From: Paraburkholderia phytofirmans OLGA172
GTDB taxonomy: Bacteria > Pseudomonadota > Gammaproteobacteria > Burkholderiales > Burkholderiaceae
Length of the DNA stretch: 64,000 nt
Reading direction: 5' to 3'
Assembly (NCBI RefSeq): GCF_001634365.1
Contig: NZ_CP014580.1
Coordinates: 207,009-271,008 of the forward strand
A program made the translations under genes and the position numbers. Numbering within the stretch: position 1 is the stretch's first letter; every line of letters begins with the position of its first letter. The notes beneath the pieces are model-generated. The model did no database searches, was not told the origin of the DNA, and worked only from the letters and a program-made list of their open reading frames with translations. Shown here in pieces: positions 18,969 through 26,498 of this stretch.

Positions 18969-19712
18969 ATGCCGATCAACTATCTTCGAGGATTCACGAA
19001 ACCTGAGCGCAGTGACGCGGCGAATCTGCGCTTGGGTCGATCGCTAGCTTTCGTCGCCGGCGCGGCCAACGCCGGCGGCTTCCTCGCTGTGGGGCAGTAC
19101 ACATCACACATGTCGGGCATTGTGTCGTCGCTCGCCGACAACCTCGCGCTCGGCGAAATCAACGCGATCGTTACGGGATTGAGTTCTTTGTTGTCGTTCC
19201 TTTTCGGGGCCGCCACGTCCGCAATCATGATCAACTGGGGGCGTCGCCAGCAATTGCACAGTCTGTATGCAATGCCGTTGATGCTCGAGGCTACGCTGCT
19301 CCTCTGCTTTGGCCTGCTTGGAACAAATCTCGAGACCCATCGCGTCCTTTTCGTACCGGCGACCGTCTGTCTTCTGTGCTATGTGATGGGTCTGCAGAAC
19401 GCCATGATCACAAAGATCTCAAAGGCGGAGATCCGCACGACGCACGTCACCGGTCTTGTGACGGATATCGGCATCGAACTCGGCAAGTTCTTTTACTGGA
19501 ATGTTGGAGCAATGGATGGGAGTACCGTCCGCGCAGATCGCGAGAAACTGCGCATCCTCGGATCGCTCCTATTGTCGTTCCTCGCAGGTGGCCTGACAGG
19601 CGCCGTAGGCTTCAAGCACTTTGGGTTCATCTCGACCATTCCCCTTGCTGTCGTACTTCTTACTCTCGCCGCTGTTCCGGTCCTCGACGATATGCTCGCG
19701 CAGCGCCGGTAG
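18969..19712 (+). CDS. YoaK/DUF1275 family membrane protein
   Basis: A 247-residue polytopic membrane protein with about six segments. It contains LAFVAGAANAGGFLAVGQYTSHMSG near the N-terminus and LLCYVMGLQNAMITKIS in the middle, both hallmarks of DUF1275. Function unknown. It follows the acetate transporter gene by 49 nt on the same strand and may be cotranscribed. Confidence 0.85.
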   Translation: MPINYLRGFTKPERSDAANLRLGRSLAFVAGAANAGGFLAVGQYTSHMSGIVSSLADNLALGEINAIVTGLSSLLSFLFGAATSAIMINWGRRQQLHSLYAMPLMLEATLLLCFGLLGTNLETHRVLFVPATVCLLCYVMGLQNAMITKISKAEIRTTHVTGLVTDIGIELGKFFYWNVGAMDGSTVRADREKLRILGSLLLSFLAGGLTGAVGFKHFGFISTIPLAVVLLTLAAVPVLDDMLAQRR

Positions 19713-19906
19713 AGTACTTTTCGCAATGCCCCCTGTTTCGCGCTGCTCGACCGCTGGTCACGTCACGCCGCGGGATTGGGTGACGGGATACGTCGAACAG
19801 AAACGTTACCCCTTCCTTGATTGGAACTGAACGGCATCGAATTCATATTGCGCCTAATGGAGGTGCAATTAACGTGGACTGGCTGCGTATCGAGCGCTGC
19901 GAACCG

Positions 19907-20488
19907 CTAGTTATTCGCGTCCGGAATGGCCTTGACGATCATCGAGAATAGCTTGCCAAGATCCTCTTCGAGCTTGACTCCATCGAACGGATCACGGTTG
20001 ACCCCAAACACCGCGTCAATCTCGGCCCAGTCATCCGTCGTCAGCAAACGTCTCGCAGCAGGCAGAATCACTTCCTCCTCCAGACTCCGGTGTCTCAGGC
20101 AGAACTCTGCGTATTCCTGCACCAGGGCGCGCAGCGCAGCAAATGCGGACTCGCCCTTCAGTTCATACCGGGTCAGCGCGTGCTCCAGATCTCGCACCCG
20201 CGCGTCACCTTCAGCGTGCTGGGCCTCCAGTTCGTCAAGTACATCGTCAAATTCATCTGTCCGGGCCCGCAACCGAGCAAACAGGTAACGATCCTCCTTC
20301 CGATGATGCACCTGCTCCGGATACTCCCGGATGTAGTAAAGCATCGCCCGAAACACCATGAGACCCGGAGCCTTCGACCCAGTTTCCAGCAGGCGGGTAA
20401 AACGCAGCATGCCTTCAATAATCGCAGACAACTGCCGGTGCTCATTAAGGATGACTAGTATGGCACTGCGAGGTCCCAGCGGCTGCAT
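19907..20488 (-). CDS. Hemerythrin-like HHE-domain protein (copy 1)
   Basis: A 193-residue helical protein. The metal-ligand pattern is visible as NEHRQLS, QVHHRKEDRYLF, H in the third helix and RHRSLEEEVILP, consistent with a di-iron hemerythrin fold that could bind O2 or NO or sense iron. The ATG at 20488 follows CGGAG; an earlier start is less likely. It has a paralogue of identical length at 30188-30769. A perfect FNR box lies 123 bp upstream. Confidence 0.87.
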   Translation of the reverse strand: MQPLGPRSAILVILNEHRQLSAIIEGMLRFTRLLETGSKAPGLMVFRAMLYYIREYPEQVHHRKEDRYLFARLRARTDEFDDVLDELEAQHAEGDARVRDLEHALTRYELKGESAFAALRALVQEYAEFCLRHRSLEEEVILPAARRLLTTDDWAEIDAVFGVNRDPFDGVKLEEDLGKLFSMIVKAIPDANN

Positions 20489-20610
20489 ATCAAACTCTCC
20501 GACCTTCGAAATACACTGACGATTTGATTGCCTGCCACGCATTGACGGCGAGCACCGACGAGAACGTCCTCACTTTCACTTCACTGTGGACGTCCGGCAA
20601 CGCCTGCGCG

Positions 20611-20624
20611 TTGATTGAGATCAA
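20611..20624 (-). promoter_or_regulatory. FNR/ANR box upstream of hemerythrin copy 1
   Basis: A perfect TTGAT-TGAG-ATCAA dyad. The hexamer at 31-32 bp on the minus strand is poor (CACAGT). The IS5 element inserted only 12 bp beyond the box, leaving it intact. Confidence 0.78.
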
Positions 20625-20636
20625 CCGGCACACTAG

Positions 20637-21846
20637 GGAAACGCTGATTTATTCAACTCGGCGGTCATCGATGACGTAGCCGAGGACGTTGTAGAAAGAA
20701 GTTCAAGGAGCAGACCCACGACGATGAAGCGGCAGATCGGTTTTGCGGAAGCGGAAAGTGCGGGCAAGAAGCGCGTGACCAAGCGTCAACGCTTTCTGGC
20801 CGAGATGGAGAAGGTCGTCCCTTGGTCGCGACTGTTGTCGGTCATTGAGCCGCACTATCCGAAGGGCGAGCGAGGCCGGCCGCCGATTGGCCCGGAGCGG
20901 ATGCTGCGAATCTACTTCCTGCAGCAGTGGTACGGGTTGTCGGACGAAGGTCTGGAAGACGCGCTGTACGACAGCATTGCGATGCGAGCCTTCGCCGGCA
21001 TTGATCTGGCGGTCGAGAACGTGCCGGATGCGACCACACTGTTGAAGTTTCGGCGTCTGCTGATCGAGCATGAGCTTACGCGGAAGTTGTTCGACGAGAT
21101 CGGCATCTCGCTGTGTGAGCGTGGGCTGATGATGAAAGAAGGCACGCTGGTCGACGCGACGATCATCGAAGCGCCGCCGTCGACCAAGAACGCCGCAAAG
21201 AGCCGCGACCCGGAGATGCATCAGACGAAGAAGGGAAACGAATGGCACTTCGGTATGAAGGCGCACGTTGGTGTCGACGCCGATTCGGGGCTGGTGCATA
21301 GCGTGGTGGGCACGGCGGCCAACGTGTCGGATGTGTCGCAGGCCCATGCCCTGCTGCACGGGCATGAGGAGGAAGCGTTTGGCGATGCGGGCTACATCGG
21401 CGTGGACAAACGCGACGAGATGAAGGGCAAACCGGTGAAATGGCGCGTGGCGGCCAAGCGCGGCAAGATCAAGGCGATGCAGGAAGGTCCGCTGAAGGAC
21501 CTGGTGATCGCGGTCGAGCGAACCAAGGCGCAGATCCGCGCGCGGGTCGAGCATCCGTTTCATGTCGTGAAGAACCTGTTCCGTCATCGCAAGGTTCGCT
21601 ACAAGGGGCTGGCCAAGAACACGGCACAGCTGTTCAGCCTGTTCGCGCTGGCGAATCTGGTGATCGCGAAAAATCAGCTGCTGTCGGCTCATGGGAGCAA
21701 TCCGTCATGTGTCTGAAAAACGGGAGAAGTGAGGCTTGTTCCCGAGCTAATTTCACCGAAATCGATGCTCATTCACTTCGTCATCCAGAAAATTCCACGC
21801 CATCTCGCCTACGACCTGGGCGATTGGTCTATTGATCAGTGTTTCC
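20637..21846 (+). mobile_element. IS5-family insertion sequence, complete
   Basis: A 1210-bp element. The ends GGAAACGCTGAT and (reversed) GGAAACACTGAT are the terminal inverted repeats. CTAG occurs directly outside both ends (20633-20636 and 21847-21850), fitting the 4-bp YTAR target duplication of IS5. It contains one full transposase gene. It sits between the hemerythrin promoter and the HAD gene and appears intact. Confidence 0.93.
20724..21716 (+). CDS. IS5-family transposase
   Basis: A 330-residue DDE transposase. The first Asp lies in LVDATIIEAPPS, the second in GDAGYIGVDKRDE, and the Glu in RARVEHPFHVVKNLFRHRKVRYKG, the IS5 order. It is full length with no internal stop, so the element may still be active. 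Confidence 0.95.
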   Translation: MKRQIGFAEAESAGKKRVTKRQRFLAEMEKVVPWSRLLSVIEPHYPKGERGRPPIGPERMLRIYFLQQWYGLSDEGLEDALYDSIAMRAFAGIDLAVENVPDATTLLKFRRLLIEHELTRKLFDEIGISLCERGLMMKEGTLVDATIIEAPPSTKNAAKSRDPEMHQTKKGNEWHFGMKAHVGVDADSGLVHSVVGTAANVSDVSQAHALLHGHEEEAFGDAGYIGVDKRDEMKGKPVKWRVAAKRGKIKAMQEGPLKDLVIAVERTKAQIRARVEHPFHVVKNLFRHRKVRYKGLAKNTAQLFSLFALANLVIAKNQLLSAHGSNPSCV

Positions 21847-21861
21847 CTAGAAGTGCGACGT

Positions 21862-22527
21862 CTATGCATCGATGGAAGGCATTTCGCCGTGGCCGCGTAG
21901 CCACGCATGATTGGCGAGCGCGAGCATTTCCGTGTCGCCTCGACTATCACCATACGCATAGAGCACACGCGGTTGACCGTCGACGAACCAGTGTTGCAGT
22001 CGTCGCACTTTTTCTGGTCCCCAACAATTCGGCGAAGCCAGGCGGCCGTAAAAGCGGCCGTCACGAAATTCGAGTTCGGTCGCAAGGACCGCGTCGAATC
22101 CCGCGCTCGTAGCCCAGGCCTTCAGGTAGAGCGCGGGCGACGCGCTGACCAGTACCAGTAGGTGACCACGACGCTTATGTTCTCCGATCCGCGCGGCCAT
22201 TTCCGGTCGAACAAGCGCCGGCAATCTTTGAGCTGCGTATCGCTGCGCCGCGTCCTCCAGTTCACACCGGGTAGCGGCACCGATCGTCTCGGCAAGAAAA
22301 TGCGCTTTCGCGGTGCCCCGGTCGCACGCGCCAATCAACATGCCAGCCAGCCATGGAGCCGCACGAATCGCGCCATAGATCAACCTTCGACTACCGACTG
22401 CGTAACGCACAAAATCGGGCAGGCTGTCCGAGGCGGTGATGGTACCGTCGAAATCGAAGGCGGCAACAACCTGATCGCGCCGCGTTGTTCGATAGAGGGC
22501 GCAGTCCGGTTTCCAGTCACTTGTCAA
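21862..22527 (-). CDS. HAD-superfamily phosphatase (HAD-IB, SerB-like)
   Basis: A 221-residue hydrolase. Motif I is AAFDFDGTITASD (nucleophile Asp), motif II LVSASP, and motif IV GDSRGDTEMLALA. The helical cap after motif I fits the HAD-IB group of phosphoserine-phosphatase-like and CicA-like enzymes. The substrate is unknown. Its start overlaps the stop of the beta-propeller gene as ATGA, so the two are coupled. The 3' end lies only 11 bp from the IS5 target duplication but is not interrupted. Confidence 0.85.
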   Translation of the reverse strand: MTSDWKPDCALYRTTRRDQVVAAFDFDGTITASDSLPDFVRYAVGSRRLIYGAIRAAPWLAGMLIGACDRGTAKAHFLAETIGAATRCELEDAAQRYAAQRLPALVRPEMAARIGEHKRRGHLLVLVSASPALYLKAWATSAGFDAVLATELEFRDGRFYGRLASPNCWGPEKVRRLQHWFVDGQPRVLYAYGDSRGDTEMLALANHAWLRGHGEMPSIDA

Positions 22528-23696
22528 CGCATATTCCCCGTGTGGCCGAGTGAATAACGCCCGGGCTGCGGCCAGACGGTGAGCCCATGCGGTTCCGCGC
22601 CAACCGGAATGGATTTGACGGAGCCGGTTGTCGTATCGATCGCGTAGACAACGTCATCGAAGCGACCGGATAGCCAAAGCATCTTGCCATCCGCGCTGAC
22701 ATTTCCCATGTCGGGACTGCCGCCACCCGGAATCGGCCAGTTCGCGACGACCTTGCGCGTTGCGAAGTCGATCACCGACACGCTGCCCTTGCCATGTTTC
22801 GGTCCGTGCACGAGATTGGAGCCGCGATTGGACACATAGAGCCGGGTCCCGTCGCGGCTCGGGTACAGGCCGTGCGTACCGACGCCGGTCTTGATGAAGC
22901 CGATCTTGGTGAAGCTGTCGCCGTCGACCACGTAGACGCCGTCGGCCATCATGTCGGCGACATAGAACACCTTGCCGTCCGGCGAGATGCGGATGTCCTG
23001 TGGCATGCCCTTCCTGTCGAGTTCGAGATAGCCCACGACCTTGCGGTTGACGAGATCGATCTTGGCCAGCTTGCCGCCGAATTCACAGGTGAAGAGCGCA
23101 TACTTGCCGTCGATCGAGAAATCTGCGTGATTGATGCCTTTGCACTGGGGCGCTTCGAGACTCGATTTCAGCGCCATCGTGTGCGCATCCCGAAAGTCCA
23201 GTCGCGCGTGAGCTTCGGCCACCACGATCGCCTCTTTGCCGTCCGGTGTGAAGTACATGTTGTAGGGATCGTCGACCATGATCTGCTTGCCGGGTTTGCC
23301 GGTCTTCGGATCGATCGGGGTCATGCTGCCGTCGGGGCGGCCTTCGGCGTTGTTTGCCACCCACACCGTCTGCAGATCCCATGCAGGGACGACGTGCTGC
23401 GGACTGAAGCCGACGTGAAACCTGTCGACCACCTTCAGCGTGACCGGATCGATCACGTAGACGTCGTTCGAACGCAGGTTCGGCACGTAGACGCGCGGCA
23501 ACGCGCCGGCGACCGCGGGGCTAAGATGGCCGGCGCCCGCTTCGCTGTACAGGTTATCGGGATTCACCACTGGCGGCATGCCGGCCACCGTGGTGACAGC
23601 CGACGCGGCCGATGCAGCGCCGGCGGCGCAGAAACCGGCCAGCGCGATGGCGACGGCCGTTGCAACGTGCGAAAAGCGGGGGAAACACAATTGCAT
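22524..23696 (-). CDS. Secreted YncE-type beta-propeller protein
   Basis: A 390-residue protein with a signal peptide (VAIALAGFCAAGAASA) and about seven repeats of the YVTN/NHL type (YVPNLRSNDVYVIDP, VWVANNAEGRPDGS, FYVADMMADGVYVVDG, LYVSNRGSNLVHGP). It is probably periplasmic. The ATG at 23696 gives the signal peptide; the frame stays open upstream without family-like sequence. It is the middle gene of a three-gene unit with a creatininase-like and a HAD protein. Such propellers accompany quinoprotein or peptide-modification systems, but no partner of that kind is visible here. Confidence 0.85.
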   Translation of the reverse strand: MQLCFPRFSHVATAVAIALAGFCAAGAASAASAVTTVAGMPPVVNPDNLYSEAGAGHLSPAVAGALPRVYVPNLRSNDVYVIDPVTLKVVDRFHVGFSPQHVVPAWDLQTVWVANNAEGRPDGSMTPIDPKTGKPGKQIMVDDPYNMYFTPDGKEAIVVAEAHARLDFRDAHTMALKSSLEAPQCKGINHADFSIDGKYALFTCEFGGKLAKIDLVNRKVVGYLELDRKGMPQDIRISPDGKVFYVADMMADGVYVVDGDSFTKIGFIKTGVGTHGLYPSRDGTRLYVSNRGSNLVHGPKHGKGSVSVIDFATRKVVANWPIPGGGSPDMGNVSADGKMLWLSGRFDDVVYAIDTTTGSVKSIPVGAEPHGLTVWPQPGRYSLGHTGNMR

Positions 23697-23757
23697 GGTG
23701 AATTCCGTTATCGAGTGAATGGCTGATCGGGGCGGAAGCGGGCGTCGTCCGAATGCT

Positions 23758-24573
23758 TCAACGGCTTGCGGTCTCTTTTTTGATGGCATCGATGGTCCGC
23801 GAAACGATCGCGTCAATACCCAGTTGACCGAGTTCGACGCTCGAGTGGCGCGGGTCGCCGCCATAGACGCCGTCGGCCGGTCCCAGTTTAGGGCCGGTTC
23901 GCAGATGCTCGAGCCGCACCATCTGCGGTGCCACCGCCAGCAGCAGCGAGGTATCCGCGAGTCCCGCATGCGTGCCGATTTCGGCATCGCTGACACCGTG
24001 CTGCCGCAGGATCTGCGCGTAGCCGTCCGAACTGGTGCCGTAGTACTCAGGCGGCACGAATGCGCGGGCGTTCGTGCCGGCCCAGCTCTTGTTGAGCTGG
24101 GCTACGACGTGTCTGACATCGTTCTGGTAGCCGCCGTGGTCGCCGAGAAAGACGACGTTGGTAAAGCCGTGAACCTTGAAACTGTTCGCGGCAGATTCCA
24201 GCGTCTTTTCGAACACGTCGTCCGGCACGGTGATCGTGCCGGGAAAGCGCATGTGCGAAGTCGGTGGAGCGTAGCCACCCTCCGGGACATAGGCGATGAC
24301 CGGCGCGACGATCGCATTGGCCAAGCCCTCGGCGATCCGCTGCGACAGCACCCTGACGCGTGCATTGTGTTTGCCGAGTGCGACGTCAGGGCCGCTTTGC
24401 TCGGTCCCGCCAATAGGGATGATGATGGTGGTCTTGCCCGTCTGAATCTGGTCACGCAGTTCGGTCCAGGTCAGGTCCTCAAGGAATACTGTTTTCGGGG
24501 TTTGAGCAAAAACAGTCTGCGTAGCGATGAGCAAAATGACGGATGCGAAAGCTCGTCTTGGTGGAAAGCGCAT
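23758..24573 (-). CDS. Exported creatininase-family amidohydrolase
   Basis: A 271-residue creatininase/MftE-like hydrolase with a signal peptide ending VFAQ. The metal-site motifs are recognisable but altered: GGTEQSGPDVALGKHN (usual form GSxEQHGPHLP), FLGDHGGYQND and GTHAGLADTS (usual form HAGxxETS). The periplasmic location is less common for the family. First gene of the creatininase, propeller, HAD unit. Substrate unknown. Confidence 0.82.
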   Translation of the reverse strand: MRFPPRRAFASVILLIATQTVFAQTPKTVFLEDLTWTELRDQIQTGKTTIIIPIGGTEQSGPDVALGKHNARVRVLSQRIAEGLANAIVAPVIAYVPEGGYAPPTSHMRFPGTITVPDDVFEKTLESAANSFKVHGFTNVVFLGDHGGYQNDVRHVVAQLNKSWAGTNARAFVPPEYYGTSSDGYAQILRQHGVSDAEIGTHAGLADTSLLLAVAPQMVRLEHLRTGPKLGPADGVYGGDPRHSSVELGQLGIDAIVSRTIDAIKKETASR

Positions 24574-24831
24574 GGAGGGGGCCTCGTGGGAAGTGCGTAC
24601 CTCGTTAACGACTATCTGAATAGTACCGAACTGCCGCTTCGATCTCGAACGGCGTCATCCGGCGAGCAACATTGAGCATCTGCTCGCCGATATCATTGCG
24701 ACGCGTCCCCGACGCGGAGGCCTGCAGTTGCGTCCGGATGTAGACGGCAGACTGCCACACCGACGATTCGGTATTCCGCGCGAATCATGGCTTCCTCTGC
24801 AAGCGCCTGCCCGGCAGCAATGCTACGTCGC
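24574..24831. other. Intergenic region, nothing recognised
   Basis: It lies between the creatininase start and the USP stop, both on the minus strand. It should carry the promoter of the creatininase unit. No FNR palindrome was seen. Confidence 0.4.
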
Positions 24832-25290
24832 TCAGGTTGCAACGTCCGCATCACGAACCAGCAGCACCGGGCAGGTCGAGAATCGAAGAAAGCGCTCAGC
24901 GACGCTACCTAGCGTCATGCGTTGCATCCCGCGACGCCCATGGGTACCCATCACGACAAGGTCCACGTCGTGCCCCTGTACGTAACGCAGCAAGCAGCTA
25001 GCGACGTTTTCGCTGATGTTATCCGTCTCGGCGATATCGACCTTGCACGCAACGTTGCTCTCAGTCGCCTCCTTATGCGCATCCGCCAATATTCGATCGC
25101 CTTCGGCTCGAAGCGCCTCGACCATCGCAAACTGGTCGTAATTGGCCGAATAGGCAAACATCGCGAAACGGTCGAGCACATATACCGCCGTCATCGTTCC
25201 GTCAGCCAGCTTCGTCATGCGGATAGCTTCCTTGAGCGCACCCTTCGACGCGTTGCTGCCATCCAGTGCCACCAGGATATCTTTGTACAT
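24832..25290 (-). CDS. Universal stress protein, single domain
   Basis: A 152-residue UspA-family protein. It starts MYKDILVALDGSNASK and carries the intact MGTHGRRGMQRMTLGS ATP motif. The ATG at 25290 is the family start and is preceded by an AGGAGGGAGTG-like ribosome site. It is the second gene of a minus-strand pair with the HPF-like gene, probably under the FNR boxes at 25807 and 25892. Confidence 0.94.
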   Translation of the reverse strand: MYKDILVALDGSNASKGALKEAIRMTKLADGTMTAVYVLDRFAMFAYSANYDQFAMVEALRAEGDRILADAHKEATESNVACKVDIAETDNISENVASCLLRYVQGHDVDLVVMGTHGRRGMQRMTLGSVAERFLRFSTCPVLLVRDADVAT

Positions 25291-25350
25291 GGCCACACTC
25301 CCTCCTAAGCTGGTTACGAATGCCCCCCGCTCGGCAGGTCTCACGACGGA

Positions 25351-25677
25351 TCAACGGCGCGGTCGGCGCAAGGCCTGTTCGAGCCGTCGCTCTGCCGCGT
25401 CGAATGCTGCCCGGAGCGCTATGCCCAGGTTCTCATTGAGGCAGTGCTCAACCGCAATCAGGTCATCTGTGCGGGTGATCAGATCGAGGCGCGCGTCATA
25501 GAGAAGGCTAGCTGGCTTGCCATGAAACAGACCGTTGCGTATCGCCTCGACGGTCAGGTGGCAACCGGCAAGGTATTCCCTGAACCGTTCTAGGCGCACT
25601 AACTGCATGCCAGCCTCAGCTTCGATGGGCGCAGATCCAGCAAAACCGAGATACGTAATCTGCATGCCGACTCCCAT
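25351..25677 (-). CDS. Divergent HPF/RaiA-like ribosome-hibernation protein
   Basis: A 108-residue protein with the layout of hibernation-promoting factor: a first strand MQITYLG, a helix with ERFREYLAGC, strands LTVEAIRN and ASLLYDARLDLITRTDDLIA, and a final helix AFDAAERRLEQALRRPRR. Overall similarity is low, so the call rests on length, element order and the AERRLEQ helix. The ATG at 25677 follows GGAGGTGA, so it begins MGVG before the family-like M. An HPF-like protein beside a USP behind FNR boxes fits ribosome storage under oxygen limitation. M. tuberculosis RafH is an analogous case. Confidence 0.62.
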   Translation of the reverse strand: MGVGMQITYLGFAGSAPIEAEAGMQLVRLERFREYLAGCHLTVEAIRNGLFHGKPASLLYDARLDLITRTDDLIAVEHCLNENLGIALRAAFDAAERRLEQALRRPRR

Positions 25678-25766
25678 CGGTCACCTCCGCAAGAATGCCG
25701 CGCGTCGAGCGACGACTCCGACCTCGTCGGGAACTACGCGAGACCGCGCCCCACCCAGGCTGACGG

Positions 25767-25785
25767 CAATCATAAACTCATCATC
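25767..25785 (-). promoter_or_regulatory. Conserved core-promoter block downstream of the FNR box
   Basis: On the minus strand this reads GATGATGAGTTTATGATTG, 21 nt after the FNR box at 25807-25820. It matches the block at 15982-16000 in 17 of 19 positions with the same spacing. Confidence 0.6.
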
Positions 25786-25806
25786 TGCGCTTTCCTCGCG
25801 CGCGAA

Positions 25807-25820
25807 TTGACTTGTATCAA
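25807..25820 (-). promoter_or_regulatory. FNR/ANR box of the HPF-like/USP operon
   Basis: TTGAC-TTGT-ATCAA on the plus strand. On the minus strand GATGAT (25785-25780) is centred 31 bp away. Confidence 0.8.
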
Positions 25821-25891
25821 TGGTGTACACGCCATCTGCCGCATCCGCGATGCCTCACGTTTCGCGGATACGGCAGTGCATTTCGCTCGCA

Positions 25892-25905
25892 TTGATTCAA
25901 ATCAA
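25892..25905. promoter_or_regulatory. Second FNR/ANR box, perfect dyad
   Basis: TTGAT-TCAA-ATCAA. Hexamers 31 bp away are weak on both strands (GAATAT plus, TATCCG minus). It may act as an upstream site for the HPF-like/USP operon. Confidence 0.7.
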
Positions 25906-26288
25906 GCCACTTAGGCGTATCGGGATGAATATGCGTAATCTCGCATCGCCTGAGCGGCTGCGGTTGGCCGGGTAAATCCACCGCCCCGCCACGGCGCAAC
26001 GACAAAGGTGATGACACTCCGCCGGCGCGCGAATACCGCTAACCTAGCGTAGGATTTGCTTAATGTTGTACCAGTACGACCCCGCCGAAGCGATCGGGGC
26101 TAACCAGCAGGAGGAGACAATGCGCGAGATGTCAGACACGCCGTAACGCCCATGACGGCTCGTGGGGCCGGCTGGCTCACGCCGTCGATTCAGAAATCCC
26201 GCGAACGCTCCGAAACTCTCGGCTTGAGCGCCGCGACGGGGCCGGACTATGACGTGCTGCTCCTGCACTTCATACCCTTTTCATGCCG

Positions 26289-26302
26289 TTGACTTACATC
26301 AA
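26289..26302 (+). promoter_or_regulatory. FNR/ANR box of the diguanylate cyclase gene
   Basis: TTGAC-TTAC-ATCAA, with a near-consensus -10 TATAGT at 26324-26329, centre 31 bp away. The transcript would start near 26336 and have a leader of about 160 nt. Confidence 0.82.
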
Positions 26303-26343
26303 CGGTGCGGGCCGTCCGGCGTCTATAGTCACCTCAGATACGG

Positions 26344-26397
26344 ATGAAGAACCGGTTAAAGGGAGAGGTCCTCAGTTCAATGCGCTCTAACGAATAG
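26344..26397 (+). other. Possible 17-codon leader ORF before the diguanylate cyclase gene
   Basis: An ATG about 8 nt after the predicted transcription start opens a short frame (MKNRLKGEVLSSMRSNE) that ends at TAG. It has no Shine-Dalgarno sequence ahead of it. It could be a regulatory leader or chance. Confidence 0.2.
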
Positions 26398-26498
26398 GCG
26401 GCATAGAATGCCCGGGACGGGCACTGCTTCCTCCGCAAACACAGGGAGCAGCCGTCACGCGAAGCGGCCTGGCAGAAAATTTCAGATGCGGTCATATC

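Larger units (their letters stand above)
25678..26498. other. Divergent regulatory region with three FNR boxes
   Basis: About 820 bp without a convincing gene. It holds FNR boxes at 25807, 25892 and 26289, the conserved core block at 25767-25785, and the promoter of the diguanylate cyclase gene. Confidence 0.6.

Noticed and set aside
22794..23726. A 310-codon plus-strand frame
   Set aside because: Antisense to the beta-propeller gene, with a composition typical of shadow frames.
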